A stretch of DNA of 64,000 nucleotides, taken from Streptomyces sp. CC228A (GTDB lineage Bacteria; Actinomycetota; Actinomycetes; Streptomycetales; Streptomycetaceae). Shown one piece after another: positions 1 to 7,670 of the stretch; the stretch's first letter is position 1, and each line of letters begins with the position of its first letter. The notes under the pieces were generated by a model that had not been told where the DNA came from, searched no databases, and saw only the letters and a list, made by a program, of their open reading frames with translations. The stretch lies in NCBI RefSeq assembly GCF_021390935.1, contig NZ_JAJPUI010000002.1, forward strand, positions 930,001-994,000, read 5' to 3'. Made by a program: the position numbers and the translations under genes.

Positions 1-90
1 CTCCTCGCCGTCATAGACAGCGTCATGCATGTCGAGGAGCATCTCCCGAATGCCGGCGGCGTCCTTCTGGAAGTACGTCTTCAGATCCAT
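1..90 (-). CDS. N-terminal fragment of a probable GNAT-type N-acetyltransferase (cut by window edge)
   Basis: Only the first 30 codons lie in the window, starting MDLKTYFQKDAAGIREMLLD. From memory this opening resembles small Streptomyces GNAT acetyltransferases that begin with a short strand and a helix (IREMLLDMHD), but no acetyl-CoA site is visible. Its ATG sits inside the end of the upstream regulator: ATGGATCTGA carries the start of this gene and the stop of the regulator (81-83). The two were therefore translationally coupled before the regulator was disrupted by insertion sequences. Function is an inference. Confidence 0.5.
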   Translation of the reverse strand, partial: MDLKTYFQKDAAGIREMLLDMHDAVYDGEE

Positions 91-425
91 GCCTGTGCCC
101 TCTCGACCCCTTCTCTCATGCCGGCTTCCCTTGATCCGGACGAAGTGACGAGCTTCTTCACACCGACCAGAACCTCAGTTGATCTCTTGGACCCGCGAGC
201 CTTGGCCAGCAGTCCTGCCGCCTGGTCGCCAGTGTGGCAGGCCAGCTCCAGGTCTCCCTGCCTGGCCTGCGCCAGCGCAAGGTACGCGGTGTAGTAGGTA
301 CGGTTCCGAACGAGGTCGCCCCTGATTGCCCCGAGGGCGCGATGCAGGTGGTACTCGGCACGGTCGTTGACTCCGAGTCGGAACCAGACGATCGAGGTCA
401 GGCCGTCGAATTCGGCCTCGTCGTA

Positions 426-1531
426 TTGATCAGAAACTCATGGGGTTCTCGTCCATGACGTAGCGGACGTGTGGGCCACCGAAGTAGCCGCGGACGATGT
501 GCGGCTGACGCTGACGCCTGCGGAAGAAGCGGCGGGTTTCGGCAGCGAGTTCGGCCTGGTCGCGGGCCCGGTGCTGCTTGGGCAGGCTGTGCTTGAGGTC
601 GGCGTTGACCAGCTCGTCGGGGTTCAGCTCGGGCGAGTACGGGGGCAGGAAGTGCAGCTCTACATCATCGGGGTGGGCGGCGAGCCAGTCGCGGACCTTC
701 TTCGAGCGGTGCGCGGAGTGACCGTCGACCACGAGGTGGACCTTGTGGTCGAAGTGGCCGGCGAGCCGGCCCAGGAAGCGGCACATCACTTCGGCGGTGA
801 AGGACTCGGTGAAGACCATGAAGTGCATCCGGCCCTTGGTGCTGATCGCCGACATCGCGTTCACGGAGAACCGGTTCCCGCTCCGCCGCACGACGGGCGT
901 CTTCCCCTTCTCACCCCAGGTGCGGCCGGTGACCTGGTCGGATCGGATGCCGACCTGGTCGGCGAAGAGGATCTCGCCGCCGTCTTTCTTCGCCTGCACG
1001 CGGATCTTCGGCCAGGTCTCTTCATGCCAGCGCCGGACGGCCTCGGGGTCCTGCTCGACGGCCCGCTTGTCCGGGCGCTGGAAGGACAGCCCCCATCGCT
1101 TCAAATACTTGCCCACCCCCACCTCGGTCAGCCGCACCCGGTACAGCTTCGCGATCAGCTCGCCCACCAGCCGCCGTGTCCACAGCTGACCGGAAAGCCC
1201 CACGTCACACGGCCGGTGGTCCAGGACCGCCTGCCGCACCGCGGCCTGCTCGGCCTCCCCGAGCACCTGGTGCACACCGACCGGCTTACCCCGAGGACGC
1301 ATGACCAGGGCCTCCCGACCACCGGCCTGCCACTTCGCCCACCAGCCGTCGACCGCCTTCAGCGACACCCCGAACACTGCCGCCACGTCCTCGCGGTCCC
1401 GCCCCGCCATCAGAGCGGCCACCGCCCGCAGCCGCAGGGCCTCCTGCGCCGACGGCGACAGATGCCGCGCGTCCCCCACCAGATCGCTCACACCCACCCA
1501 ACGACCCAGAACCCAAACCGTTTCTGATCAA
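426..1531. mobile_element. Complete IS630-family insertion sequence (element A, 1106 bp)
   Basis: The element is bounded by perfect 12-bp terminal inverted repeats, ttgatcagaaac at 426-437 and gtttctgatcaa at 1520-1531. It is flanked by a duplicated TA dinucleotide at 424-425 and 1532-1533. TA target duplication is the hallmark of the IS630/Tc1/mariner superfamily. It holds one full-length transposase gene on the minus strand, whose stop codon lies inside the left inverted repeat. It interrupts the regulator gene at a TAC codon (Tyr). Confidence 0.92.
430..1497 (-). CDS. IS630-family transposase (element A)
   Basis: A 355-aa DDE transposase. Residues about 12-70 form a helix-turn-helix region (DVAAVFGVSLKAVDGWWAKW), followed by a second winged-helix segment. 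The catalytic domain shows the first Asp in ILFADQVGIRSD, the second in HLVVDGHSAHRSKKV, and the third acidic position in PPYSPELNPDELVNADLK. This last motif has NPDE where most family members have NPIE. No frameshift or internal stop is seen and both element ends are intact, so the copy looks potentially active. It occupies nearly the whole element and ends within its left inverted repeat. Confidence 0.93.
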   Translation of the reverse strand: MGVSDLVGDARHLSPSAQEALRLRAVAALMAGRDREDVAAVFGVSLKAVDGWWAKWQAGGREALVMRPRGKPVGVHQVLGEAEQAAVRQAVLDHRPCDVGLSGQLWTRRLVGELIAKLYRVRLTEVGVGKYLKRWGLSFQRPDKRAVEQDPEAVRRWHEETWPKIRVQAKKDGGEILFADQVGIRSDQVTGRTWGEKGKTPVVRRSGNRFSVNAMSAISTKGRMHFMVFTESFTAEVMCRFLGRLAGHFDHKVHLVVDGHSAHRSKKVRDWLAAHPDDVELHFLPPYSPELNPDELVNADLKHSLPKQHRARDQAELAAETRRFFRRRQRQPHIVRGYFGGPHVRYVMDENPMSF

Positions 1532-1961
1532 TAGAAGCCGATCCACGGAGGGCGTTCCACAGGTGCTGCCCTGCCGAACGAACGCTCAGCGGCCGCGAGC
1601 GCTTTCAAGGCCGCAGCTTGGTCCCTTCTGCCCGCATGCGCGTGGGCGTTGCGCATGTGAGCCAGTGAGGCGTATAGGGGGTCGGCTTTGGCGACCCGTT
1701 GACCCTTGGCTGCTTCCGCTGCGGCAGAGACTTCGGCGAAGTCCCCACACTGGCTGGCGACCAAAGCCAAGTGATTCCAGACGTGGTATTGCGTTTCGCT
1801 GTCGCCTGACAGGCCGGCCAGAGTCACCGCCGAGTCCAGGTGGTCACGTGCCCGCGTACGGGCTCGTGCGTCGATGGCCGCGAATGCAGCCGAGCACGTC
1901 ACATTCGACGCGAGCGAATAGAGTTTCGACCTGACACGTGCGGAAGCCCCGCCTCCCGCTA

Positions 1962-3132
1962 GTGTCTCGTGATTCCGTTGGCGTTACTTGATCCTGTGTG
2001 GCAGGGTCGCTTGGTGTGGAGCTCTCTGTAGAACAGGCCGCCGTGTTGCGGGAGTTGGTAAATAGCCCGGACGTGCCCGCCGACATAGCGACGCGGGGCC
2101 GGATCGTGCTGTGGTCGAGCGAAGGCCGTCGCCGCAAGGACATCGCTGAACTGCTTGGCGTATCCCTGCCGACGGTGGACCGCTGGAAGCGGCGTTATGT
2201 CGAGCTCGGACTGGCTGGGCTGGAAGGCGACCGGCCCGGCGGAGCCCGGGAACAAGTGCCGGCGCGGGTGCGGGCCCGCGTGATCGCGCTGACGCGCATG
2301 ACGCCGCCGGACGGCACCGGCCTTTCGCACTGGTCCACGCGCGAGTTGGCGAAGTACCTGAGGCGGACCGAGAACATCACCGTGTCCTGGCACTACATCG
2401 CGCGGATCTGGCGGGAGGAGAACCTGAAGCCGCACCGCTCCGGCACCTTCAAGCTTTCGAAAGACCCCGCGTTCGCGGCGAAAGTGGCCGATGTGATCGG
2501 CTTGTATCTGGCCCCGCCGGGCGGCGCGGTGGTCCTCTCGATCGATGAGAAGACGCAGATCCAGGCCCTGGACCGGACCCAGCCGGTGCTGCCGGTCGCC
2601 TTCGCGGCGAGCGAGAAGCGCACCGCCGACTACGTCCGGCACGGCACCACAAATCTGTTCGCTGCCCTGAACGTGACCACCGGCGAAGTACTTGGCGAGT
2701 GCAAGCCGACCCGGAACGGCAAGGACTTCCTGGCCTTCTTGAAGAAGGCGGTGAAGCCGCACGCCGGGAAGGACATCCATGTCGTCCTGGACAACCTCTC
2801 CACGCACACCACTCCGGAGGTCAGGGAGTGGCTGGCCAAGAACCCGCACATCCACTTCCATTTCACCCCCGTCGGCTCCTCGTGGCTGAACCAGATCGAG
2901 ATCTGGTTCGGAATCCTGACCCGGCAGTCCATCCGCCGCGGCACGTTCTCCAGCGTCAACGTCCTGATCAAGCAGATCCGTGACTACATCAGCTCCTGGA
3001 ACGCGACGGCGAAGCCGTTCACCTGGACCGCGACTGCCGGCGAGGTCCTTGCGAAGGTCAAACTCGTCGCGACCAACGTGAAGAAACTCGTCAATAACAA
3101 CTCGAACTGACATGAACAGGATCACGAGACAC
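1962..3132. mobile_element. Complete IS630-family insertion sequence (element B, 1171 bp)
   Basis: Terminal inverted repeats are gtgtctcgtgat at 1962-1973 and atcacgagacac at 3121-3132, with similarity continuing imperfectly inward. TA is duplicated at 1960-1961 and 3133-3134. The element carries one plus-strand transposase, opposite in orientation to element A, and interrupts the same host gene about 430 bp (of host sequence) upstream of it. The two elements differ in end sequences and transposase sequence, so they are separate insertions and not a composite transposon. Confidence 0.92.
1998..3110 (+). CDS. IS630-family transposase (element B)
   Basis: A 370-aa DDE transposase starting at GTG 1998; a second in-frame GTG at 2013 is possible. 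Residues about 30-75 form a helix-turn-helix (RKDIAELLGVSLPTVDRWKR) and a second winged helix follows (LAKYLRRTENITVSWHYIAR). Catalytic motifs are VVLSIDEKTQIQAL, HVVLDNLSTHTT and SSWLNQIEIWFGIL. The middle acidic residue in the DNLSTH motif and the final Glu in NQIEIW are as expected for the family. The gene is uninterrupted and the element ends are complete. It is clearly distinct from the 355-aa transposase of element A. Confidence 0.93.
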   Translation: MAGSLGVELSVEQAAVLRELVNSPDVPADIATRGRIVLWSSEGRRRKDIAELLGVSLPTVDRWKRRYVELGLAGLEGDRPGGAREQVPARVRARVIALTRMTPPDGTGLSHWSTRELAKYLRRTENITVSWHYIARIWREENLKPHRSGTFKLSKDPAFAAKVADVIGLYLAPPGGAVVLSIDEKTQIQALDRTQPVLPVAFAASEKRTADYVRHGTTNLFAALNVTTGEVLGECKPTRNGKDFLAFLKKAVKPHAGKDIHVVLDNLSTHTTPEVREWLAKNPHIHFHFTPVGSSWLNQIEIWFGILTRQSIRRGTFSSVNVLIKQIRDYISSWNATAKPFTWTATAGEVLAKVKLVATNVKKLVNNNSN

Positions 3133-3612
3133 TAGTGACGACTTGATCCCCATGGCCAACTCGACGGCCCTGTTCTCAATGGCGAGGGCGCCGCCGATCC
3201 TTTGGTCCTGGGTGATGATGTCGGCGTACTCGGCCTGAAAACGACCCACATCAGTCTGCCCAAGCCGAGGCCGCGGCGTCCCGACGGCAGCTCCAACGGC
3301 GGCACCCGTGACGGCGTTGACGAATCCGCGGCGGCGCATGGGGTCCTCCGTAGGTGCTTGGGTCGCCATCTTGGACCGCGGGACGAAGCCCAACTCGACC
3401 GCCGAGCGGCCAAGGACAGCCTCCAAGGCCAACCGCTGTCGAGCGTGCGGCCACCGAGTCTCGCCTGCCAGCAGCCGCCGAATATCTCGGTCTGTGAGCC
3501 GGCCTGGCCTGCCGGTCATCACCTCGATCTCCGCATTTGCCTGTCGAGCTAACTCGGCTTGGCCCATCTGGCGCTCAACCATTGCGGCAGCGAGCTTCCG
3601 GTTCTCTCCCAC

Positions 3613-3853
3613 ACCCGCAAGGTAGCGGTGCGTTCAGAGGCTGCAACACCCCGAAGGTAAAAATCACCGGGGTCACGCGCACAGCGTGTGCGGAATTCGC
3701 CTGTACCCCGAGGCTGGACCGGCGGTGAACTTCTCTCGTCGTACCGCCGCTGCGGTGCATGCCGGGGCGGCACGCCTCGCCGCCCGCCTGCGCGGCGGAG
3801 AGCGCCTCCGCCTCGTGTGCATCGGTGCTCCATCGCCCCGGAGGGGACACCCC
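3613..3853. promoter_or_regulatory. Divergent intergenic region with a short palindrome
   Basis: This 241-bp gap separates the disrupted regulator (minus) from the ATPase gene (plus) and should hold both promoters. A 15-bp inverted repeat, cgcacagcgtgtgcg, lies at 3678-3692 just upstream of the regulator start and beside a relatively A-rich stretch (gtaaaaatcacc, 3657-3668). It is a candidate autoregulatory operator. No clear -35/-10 pair can be assigned by eye. Confidence 0.35.
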
Positions 3854-4276
3854 TTGACCATTCCAGCGACCAGAACACCATCGACTGGCGCCCCGGGCCA
3901 CAGCGAAACGATGCCGCGGATGGCCGAGTCCGCAGGAAGGGCTCGGCGGCTGGTGGACTCGGCTCTCAGCTCCTGGGGGCTGGGCAGCCTCGTCGAAGAC
4001 GCGGAACTCATCGTCTCCGAGCTGGTCGCAAACGCCGTTCAACACGGCCGGTGCGAGCGCTTGCGCGTTCGCGTGTGGCGCCCCTCTCGGACGCGGGTCA
4101 GGATTGCTGTGTCCGACCGGTCCACCATCACGCCGACACTCCGGGACCCGGACTTCGACGACGAGGCCGGGCGCGGCCTGTTCCTTGTCGATCGTGTCGC
4201 CGCCCGCTGGGGCACGGACTTTCGGCGTTGGGGCAAGGTCGTGTGGGCCGAGCTGCTCGACACGGAGGGGCAGTGA
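3854..4276 (+). CDS. ATP-binding protein, anti-sigma-factor (RsbW/SpoIIAB)-like histidine-kinase ATPase
   Basis: A 140-aa protein with a single HATPase_c-like domain. The N-box is ELVANAVQHG and the G-box is DEAGRGLFLVDRVAARWG. Streptomyces encodes many such stand-alone ATPases, usually proposed to act as anti-sigma factors or signalling partners. The frame is open further upstream, but TTG 3854 is chosen because ggagggg at 3840-3846 sits 7 bp before it and because similarity-like sequence begins only after it. It lies upstream of the ATP-grasp RiPP cluster in the same direction, separated by about 0.5 kb. Whether it regulates that cluster is inference. Confidence 0.8.
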   Translation: MTIPATRTPSTGAPGHSETMPRMAESAGRARRLVDSALSSWGLGSLVEDAELIVSELVANAVQHGRCERLRVRVWRPSRTRVRIAVSDRSTITPTLRDPDFDDEAGRGLFLVDRVAARWGTDFRRWGKVVWAELLDTEGQ

Positions 4277-4773
4277 CGCCCCGACGGGCCAAGCGCCGGG
4301 CCTTCGTCCTCGTTCGGCCCGGATCCTCGCCCCAGCCTGTCGGGGCACGTCGGAAGCAGGGCACCGCCTGGGAACATCGACTCCTGCAAGCGGGCTTCGC
4401 CGTCACGCCGGGAGCCGGTCCAGCTGACACCGCCACGGTTCCCCGCGTACTCGGCGCCATGGGACGGCAGCTCGTAATTGAGCAAGCGAAACGCGCGGTG
4501 CACGTGACGGCGCAGTCCGCCCGGCAAACGGTCGACTTCGTACTCGTCGGCCACCTCAAGGTCGCGATAACCCTCAGAGATCAACGGAGCACGCGGAGAC
4601 CTCAGGCCCGTCTCCAGCGCCTCCCGGACGCCGTCACCGCCAAGCACCAGCAGACGGCTCACTCCACGCTTCCGCACTCGGGAGATCTCCACGCGTGTGG
4701 ACGTCCACTGCACGCAGCGGACAACACCCTGGCTCGTTCGAGTCGGGGTCGACCAGAGAAAGGACGTTGCACA
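4277..4773. other. About 0.5 kb with no confidently assigned gene
   Basis: Both strands stay open here. A plus frame begins at GTG 4273, overlapping the ATPase stop, and runs into the precursor peptide frame. A minus frame reads through the region with fragments such as LISEGYRDLEVADEYEVDRL and RAFRLLNYELPSHGAEYAGN. Third-position G+C is similar in both, about three quarters, so composition does not decide. The last 60 bases before 4774 should hold the promoter of the RiPP operon. I recognise neither reading frame. Confidence 0.3.
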
Positions 4774-5058
4774 ATGAGCGCGATCGCCGAAGAGACCGGC
4801 ATGGGCGCCCTCCCGGAGCTCAGCGTCGCGAGCCCGTGGGGCGTCGGCCGCCTCGCGCCGTACCCGACCACCACCCGCCTCCCGCACGCCACGGTCGCCA
4901 TCGACCCCGTCACGCAGCTCGGGGTGTTCCGCGACCGTGACGGCCAAGTCGTCGAGATGGGCAAGCACGGCACCAGCTCCGGCACCGAGACATCCACGAC
5001 CACGAACTCGGACTCCCGCAACGATCAGGGCCACGACCAGGACAGCCGGCAGGACTGA
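4774..5058 (+). CDS. tgmA: Putative ATP-grasp-modified RiPP precursor peptide (TgmA type)
   Basis: A 94-aa precursor. Residues about 20-66 carry the conserved leader of the ATP-grasp target family: PWGVGRLAPYP, then ATVAIDPVTQLGVFRDRDGQ and VVEMGKHGTS. The C-terminal tail (about 66-94) is composed almost entirely of possible crosslinking partners. It holds Thr/Ser at 67-69, 71, 73-77, 79, 81 and 91, and acidic residues at E72, D80, D84, D88, D90 and D94. In this family an ATP-grasp ligase joins Thr/Ser hydroxyls to Asp/Glu side chains as esters. The start has a good ribosome site (agaaagga, 4757-4764). The stop overlaps the maturase start as TGATG. The tail is not an obvious repeat of a short core, so the number of crosslinks is unclear. 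Confidence 0.9.
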   Translation: MSAIAEETGMGALPELSVASPWGVGRLAPYPTTTRLPHATVAIDPVTQLGVFRDRDGQVVEMGKHGTSSGTETSTTTNSDSRNDQGHDQDSRQD

Positions 5059-6023
5059 TGACCGCGACCGAGGAGAGGCCGGTCCTGGTGGCCACTGAGG
5101 CGGACGACATCACCGCCGACATGGTGATCACCGAACTCAACCGGAGAGACGTGCCGGTGGTCAGGTTCAATCCCGCCGACATCGGCGCGGACCTGACGGT
5201 CTCGGCTCGGTTCGGCACCTGCCCGGCCCCCGTGGCCGGGCAGGTGCGGACCCCGTCGAGAACCGCCGACCTGACCGACGTGCGGTCCGTGTACTGGCGT
5301 CGGCCTGAGTGGCCCGCCTTCCCGCACCTGAGAGAACACGACGCGCGGTTCGCGTCCGCGCAGGCCCGCTACGGCCTTGGGGGCACCCTCTACGCCCTCG
5401 ACGGCCCGCTGTGGGTCAACCACCCACTCCGCAACGCCGCAGCCGACTACAAACCCACCCAGCTCGCGGTCGCACAGCACCTGGGCTTCACGGTTCCCCC
5501 CACCCTGGTGACCAACGACCCCGCTGAGGCCCGCAGCTTCATCGCGTCGCACGACCAGGTGATCTACAAGACTCTGCGATGGACGCCGTACGAGAGGGAC
5601 GGCATCCGCGTGACGGGGTGGGCAGACCCCGTCACCGCCGACGAGATCGACGACAGCGTGCGTGTGACGCCGCACCTCTTCCAGGCCCGTGTGGACAAGG
5701 TCGCCGACCTTCGCGTTCTCGTCGTGGGCCGACAGGTGTTCGCCGTACGCATCGACTCGGGTCTGCTGGACTGGCGCAAGGACTACTCCGCCCTCTCCTA
5801 CACCGTGGCGAAGCTGCCCGAGGGAATGGACCGGGCGCTCCTCGCCTACCTGGACCACTTCGGACTTGTGTCCGGCAGCTTCGACCTGGCCGTCGATGGG
5901 ACGGGCCACCACTGGTGGCTGGAGCTGAACCCGAACGGCCAATGGGGATGGCTGGAACCGGAGACCGGACTTGAGATGTCCGCGGCCTTCGCCGAACTGC
6001 TCATGCAAGGAGACAGCCTGTGA
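5058..6023 (+). CDS. tgmB: ATP-grasp ribosomal peptide maturase (graspetide synthetase)
   Basis: A 321-aa ATP-grasp ligase of the SAV_5884-like maturase group. The N-terminal preATP-grasp part contains VLVATEADDITADMVITELN and, near residue 75, SVYWRRPEWPAFP. The ATP-grasp fold follows with NHPLRNAAADYKPTQLAVAQ, the Lys-bearing strand QVIYKTLRW, and the metal-binding end SFDLAVDG then WWLELNPNGQW (E/N ligands). It is expected to activate Asp/Glu side chains of the precursor as acyl phosphates and form omega-ester links to Thr/Ser. It overlaps tgmA by 1 base at its start, and its stop overlaps the methyltransferase start (GTGA), so the three genes form one translationally coupled unit. Confidence 0.93.
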   Translation: MTATEERPVLVATEADDITADMVITELNRRDVPVVRFNPADIGADLTVSARFGTCPAPVAGQVRTPSRTADLTDVRSVYWRRPEWPAFPHLREHDARFASAQARYGLGGTLYALDGPLWVNHPLRNAAADYKPTQLAVAQHLGFTVPPTLVTNDPAEARSFIASHDQVIYKTLRWTPYERDGIRVTGWADPVTADEIDDSVRVTPHLFQARVDKVADLRVLVVGRQVFAVRIDSGLLDWRKDYSALSYTVAKLPEGMDRALLAYLDHFGLVSGSFDLAVDGTGHHWWLELNPNGQWGWLEPETGLEMSAAFAELLMQGDSL

Positions 6024-7183
6024 ACGACTCGGCACCGGAGCGGCGCCGCCTGGCCGGTCTGCTGGCAGACAAGGGGGTTCTCACCCTCCCGTGGCTGCGG
6101 GCTGCCGTGGAGTCCGTGCCACGCGAGCAGTTCCTCAACCCTGGCGTGTTTCTCGACGAGGGAAGGGCCTGGCGGCCGATCACCCCCCGCGGCACGACCC
6201 GGGAAGAGTGGCTGCGGCTCGCCTACAGCGCGGAAACGCTCACCACCCAGCTTGACGGCCACCTGACCGCCGACCAGTGCGGCGGGCCGGTGACGGGAGT
6301 TCCCACGTCGTCGTCCACCGACCCGACCACCGTCGCCGGCATGATCGAGAGCCTGGACCTGGACGCAGGTCACCGCGTCCTGGAGATCGGCACCGGCACC
6401 GGGTACTCCACCGCCCTGATGTGCCACTACCTCGGCGAGGACAACGTCACCACGGTCGAGGTGGACCCGGAGGTAGCAGCCCGCGCGGACGCCGCACTGG
6501 AAGCAGCCGGATTCTCGACGTGGACCGTGACCGGTGACGGGCTTCTCGGGCACCCCCGCAGGGCGCCGTTCGACCGGGTGATCGCCACCTGTGCCGTACG
6601 CCGCATCCCGTACGCGTGGATCAGGCAGACGAAACCGGGCGGCAGCATCCTGGCGACGATCGGCTCATGGCCCTACGGGACCGGCCTGGCGAAGGTCACC
6701 GTGAACGAGGACGGCACCGCTGAGGGCCGCATCATCGGCCGCTCGTCGTTCATGCAGGCCCGGTCGCAGGCCGCAGCGCCGGTAGCGGGCGATCTCTCCG
6801 CCCGGACGGCCTACGCCGACAGTGAGCGGCAGGCGAAGGTGTCACCCCTCGTGCTGGACGAGTGGATGCCCGCCTTCCTCGCGCAGCTCGCGGCGCCCGG
6901 CGCACAGTTCGTACGCGCCACAACGAGCGAGGGCGTGCAGCTCCTCCACCTCTTCGCACCCGAGCGTGAGTCGTTCGCCGAGTTCCTCCCCGGCGGCGAG
7001 GGCCGGCGGGTCCGCCAGGGCGGTCCCGTCCCGCTGTGGGACCGCGTGGAACGCTCCGTCGTCGCCTGGCAGGACGCCGGGGCTCCGGATATCGGCACTG
7101 TGCGGCTCCGCGTCACCGCCGCATCCCACCTGTACTGGATCGACGCAAGCCCTGCGCTGCGGTGGGAACACCGTCTCGCGTAG
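6020..7183 (+). CDS. tgmC: PIMT-like methyltransferase of the ATP-grasp peptide maturase system
   Basis: A 387-aa SAM-dependent methyltransferase related to protein-L-isoaspartate O-methyltransferase. SAM-binding motif I is RVLEIGTGTGYSTALM (about residues 116-131). Upstream comes VPREQFLNPGVFLDEGRAW, typical of PIMT N-termini, and downstream FDRVIATCAVRRIPYAWIRQ and KPGGSILATIGSW. A C-terminal domain of about 170 residues follows that is absent from housekeeping PIMT. In the characterised fuscimiditide pathway an equivalent enzyme methylates an Asp in the esterified peptide, leading to an aspartimide. The same is inferred here. GTG start overlaps the maturase stop by 4 bases. Confidence 0.92.
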   Translation: MNDSAPERRRLAGLLADKGVLTLPWLRAAVESVPREQFLNPGVFLDEGRAWRPITPRGTTREEWLRLAYSAETLTTQLDGHLTADQCGGPVTGVPTSSSTDPTTVAGMIESLDLDAGHRVLEIGTGTGYSTALMCHYLGEDNVTTVEVDPEVAARADAALEAAGFSTWTVTGDGLLGHPRRAPFDRVIATCAVRRIPYAWIRQTKPGGSILATIGSWPYGTGLAKVTVNEDGTAEGRIIGRSSFMQARSQAAAPVAGDLSARTAYADSERQAKVSPLVLDEWMPAFLAQLAAPGAQFVRATTSEGVQLLHLFAPERESFAEFLPGGEGRRVRQGGPVPLWDRVERSVVAWQDAGAPDIGTVRLRVTAASHLYWIDASPALRWEHRLA

Positions 7184-7225
7184 GCCGATACGCTGCCCGG
7201 AGGTCCCCCAGCCACAGGAAGGGCG

Positions 7226-7519
7226 ATGGACGACGAGCCGCTGTCAGAGTGGGCCGAGCGCCGCGACGCGAAGATCGGCCGCCTGCGAGCCGTGCCGATT
7301 GTCTCCGGCGACGGCCCGAGGGCATCCCACCTGAATCCCGACGCGCCGCGCGCCATCGAGCGGTGGAACGGTCACGTCTGGGAACCGTACGCCCTGGCGG
7401 CCGACCTCGCGGACGCCAAGCGCATCCTGTACCCCGAAGCCCACACTCCGCCCACCCCCGCTCCTGGCCCTGCCCGGCTGCCTCTCGCTCCCGGAACCGG
7501 CAGGCACCGAAAGCCGTAG
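7226..7519 (+). CDS. Small DUF6087-like protein downstream of the RiPP operon
   Basis: A 97-aa protein beginning MDDEPLSEWAERRDAKIGRL and containing HLNPDAPRAIERWNGHVWEP, with a Pro-rich C-terminal tail. From memory it belongs to the actinobacterial DUF6087 family, whose biochemical role is not known to me. No signal peptide or membrane segment is present. The ribosome site aggaaggg at 7216-7223 supports ATG 7226. It lies 42 bp behind the methyltransferase in the same direction and probably shares its transcript, so a role in RiPP maturation, export or immunity is possible but unproven. Confidence 0.7.
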   Translation: MDDEPLSEWAERRDAKIGRLRAVPIVSGDGPRASHLNPDAPRAIERWNGHVWEPYALAADLADAKRILYPEAHTPPTPAPGPARLPLAPGTGRHRKP

Positions 7520-7670
7520 AGCGTCGGCCTGCTGCTCTGGGCCCGGCCGCGTGACCAGCAGCGGTCCGCACACGACGTCACCGGCCGCCGTGGGCGTCAG
7601 CCGTGCGCACGGGCCCGAGCCGCGGCCTCGTCGAGGCGGGCGGTTTCCGCTCGGGGCGCGGGTGCGCGGG

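Larger units (their letters stand above)
81..3612 (-). pseudogene. XRE-family transcriptional regulator split into three pieces by two IS630-family insertions
   Basis: Three co-oriented coding blocks remain: 3612-3133 (160 codons, N-terminal), 1959-1532 (middle) and 423-81 (C-terminal). Deleting IS 1962-3132 and IS 426-1531 together with one copy of each duplicated TA joins them in a single open frame of about 416 codons. The join reads MGIKSSL-AGGG at the first site and PPWIGFY-DEAEF at the second. The N-terminal block carries a helix-turn-helix region (MGQAELARQANAEIE to DIRRLLAGETRWP). The middle and C-terminal blocks are Ala-rich tandem helices like the TPR-like C-terminal half of Streptomyces XRE regulators. 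The stop overlaps the start of the downstream acetyltransferase-like gene. The remnant N-terminal piece still reads 173 codons by running into the IS end, so a truncated DNA-binding protein could be made. Confidence 0.88.

Noticed and set aside
469..1527. 352-aa plus-strand frame across insertion sequence A
   Set aside because: It is the complement of the transposase, with His/Pro/Arg-rich composition and no family motifs.
426..3132. Composite transposon formed by the two IS elements
   Set aside because: The two elements have unrelated terminal repeats and distinct transposases, and the DNA between them is part of the host regulator gene and not cargo.
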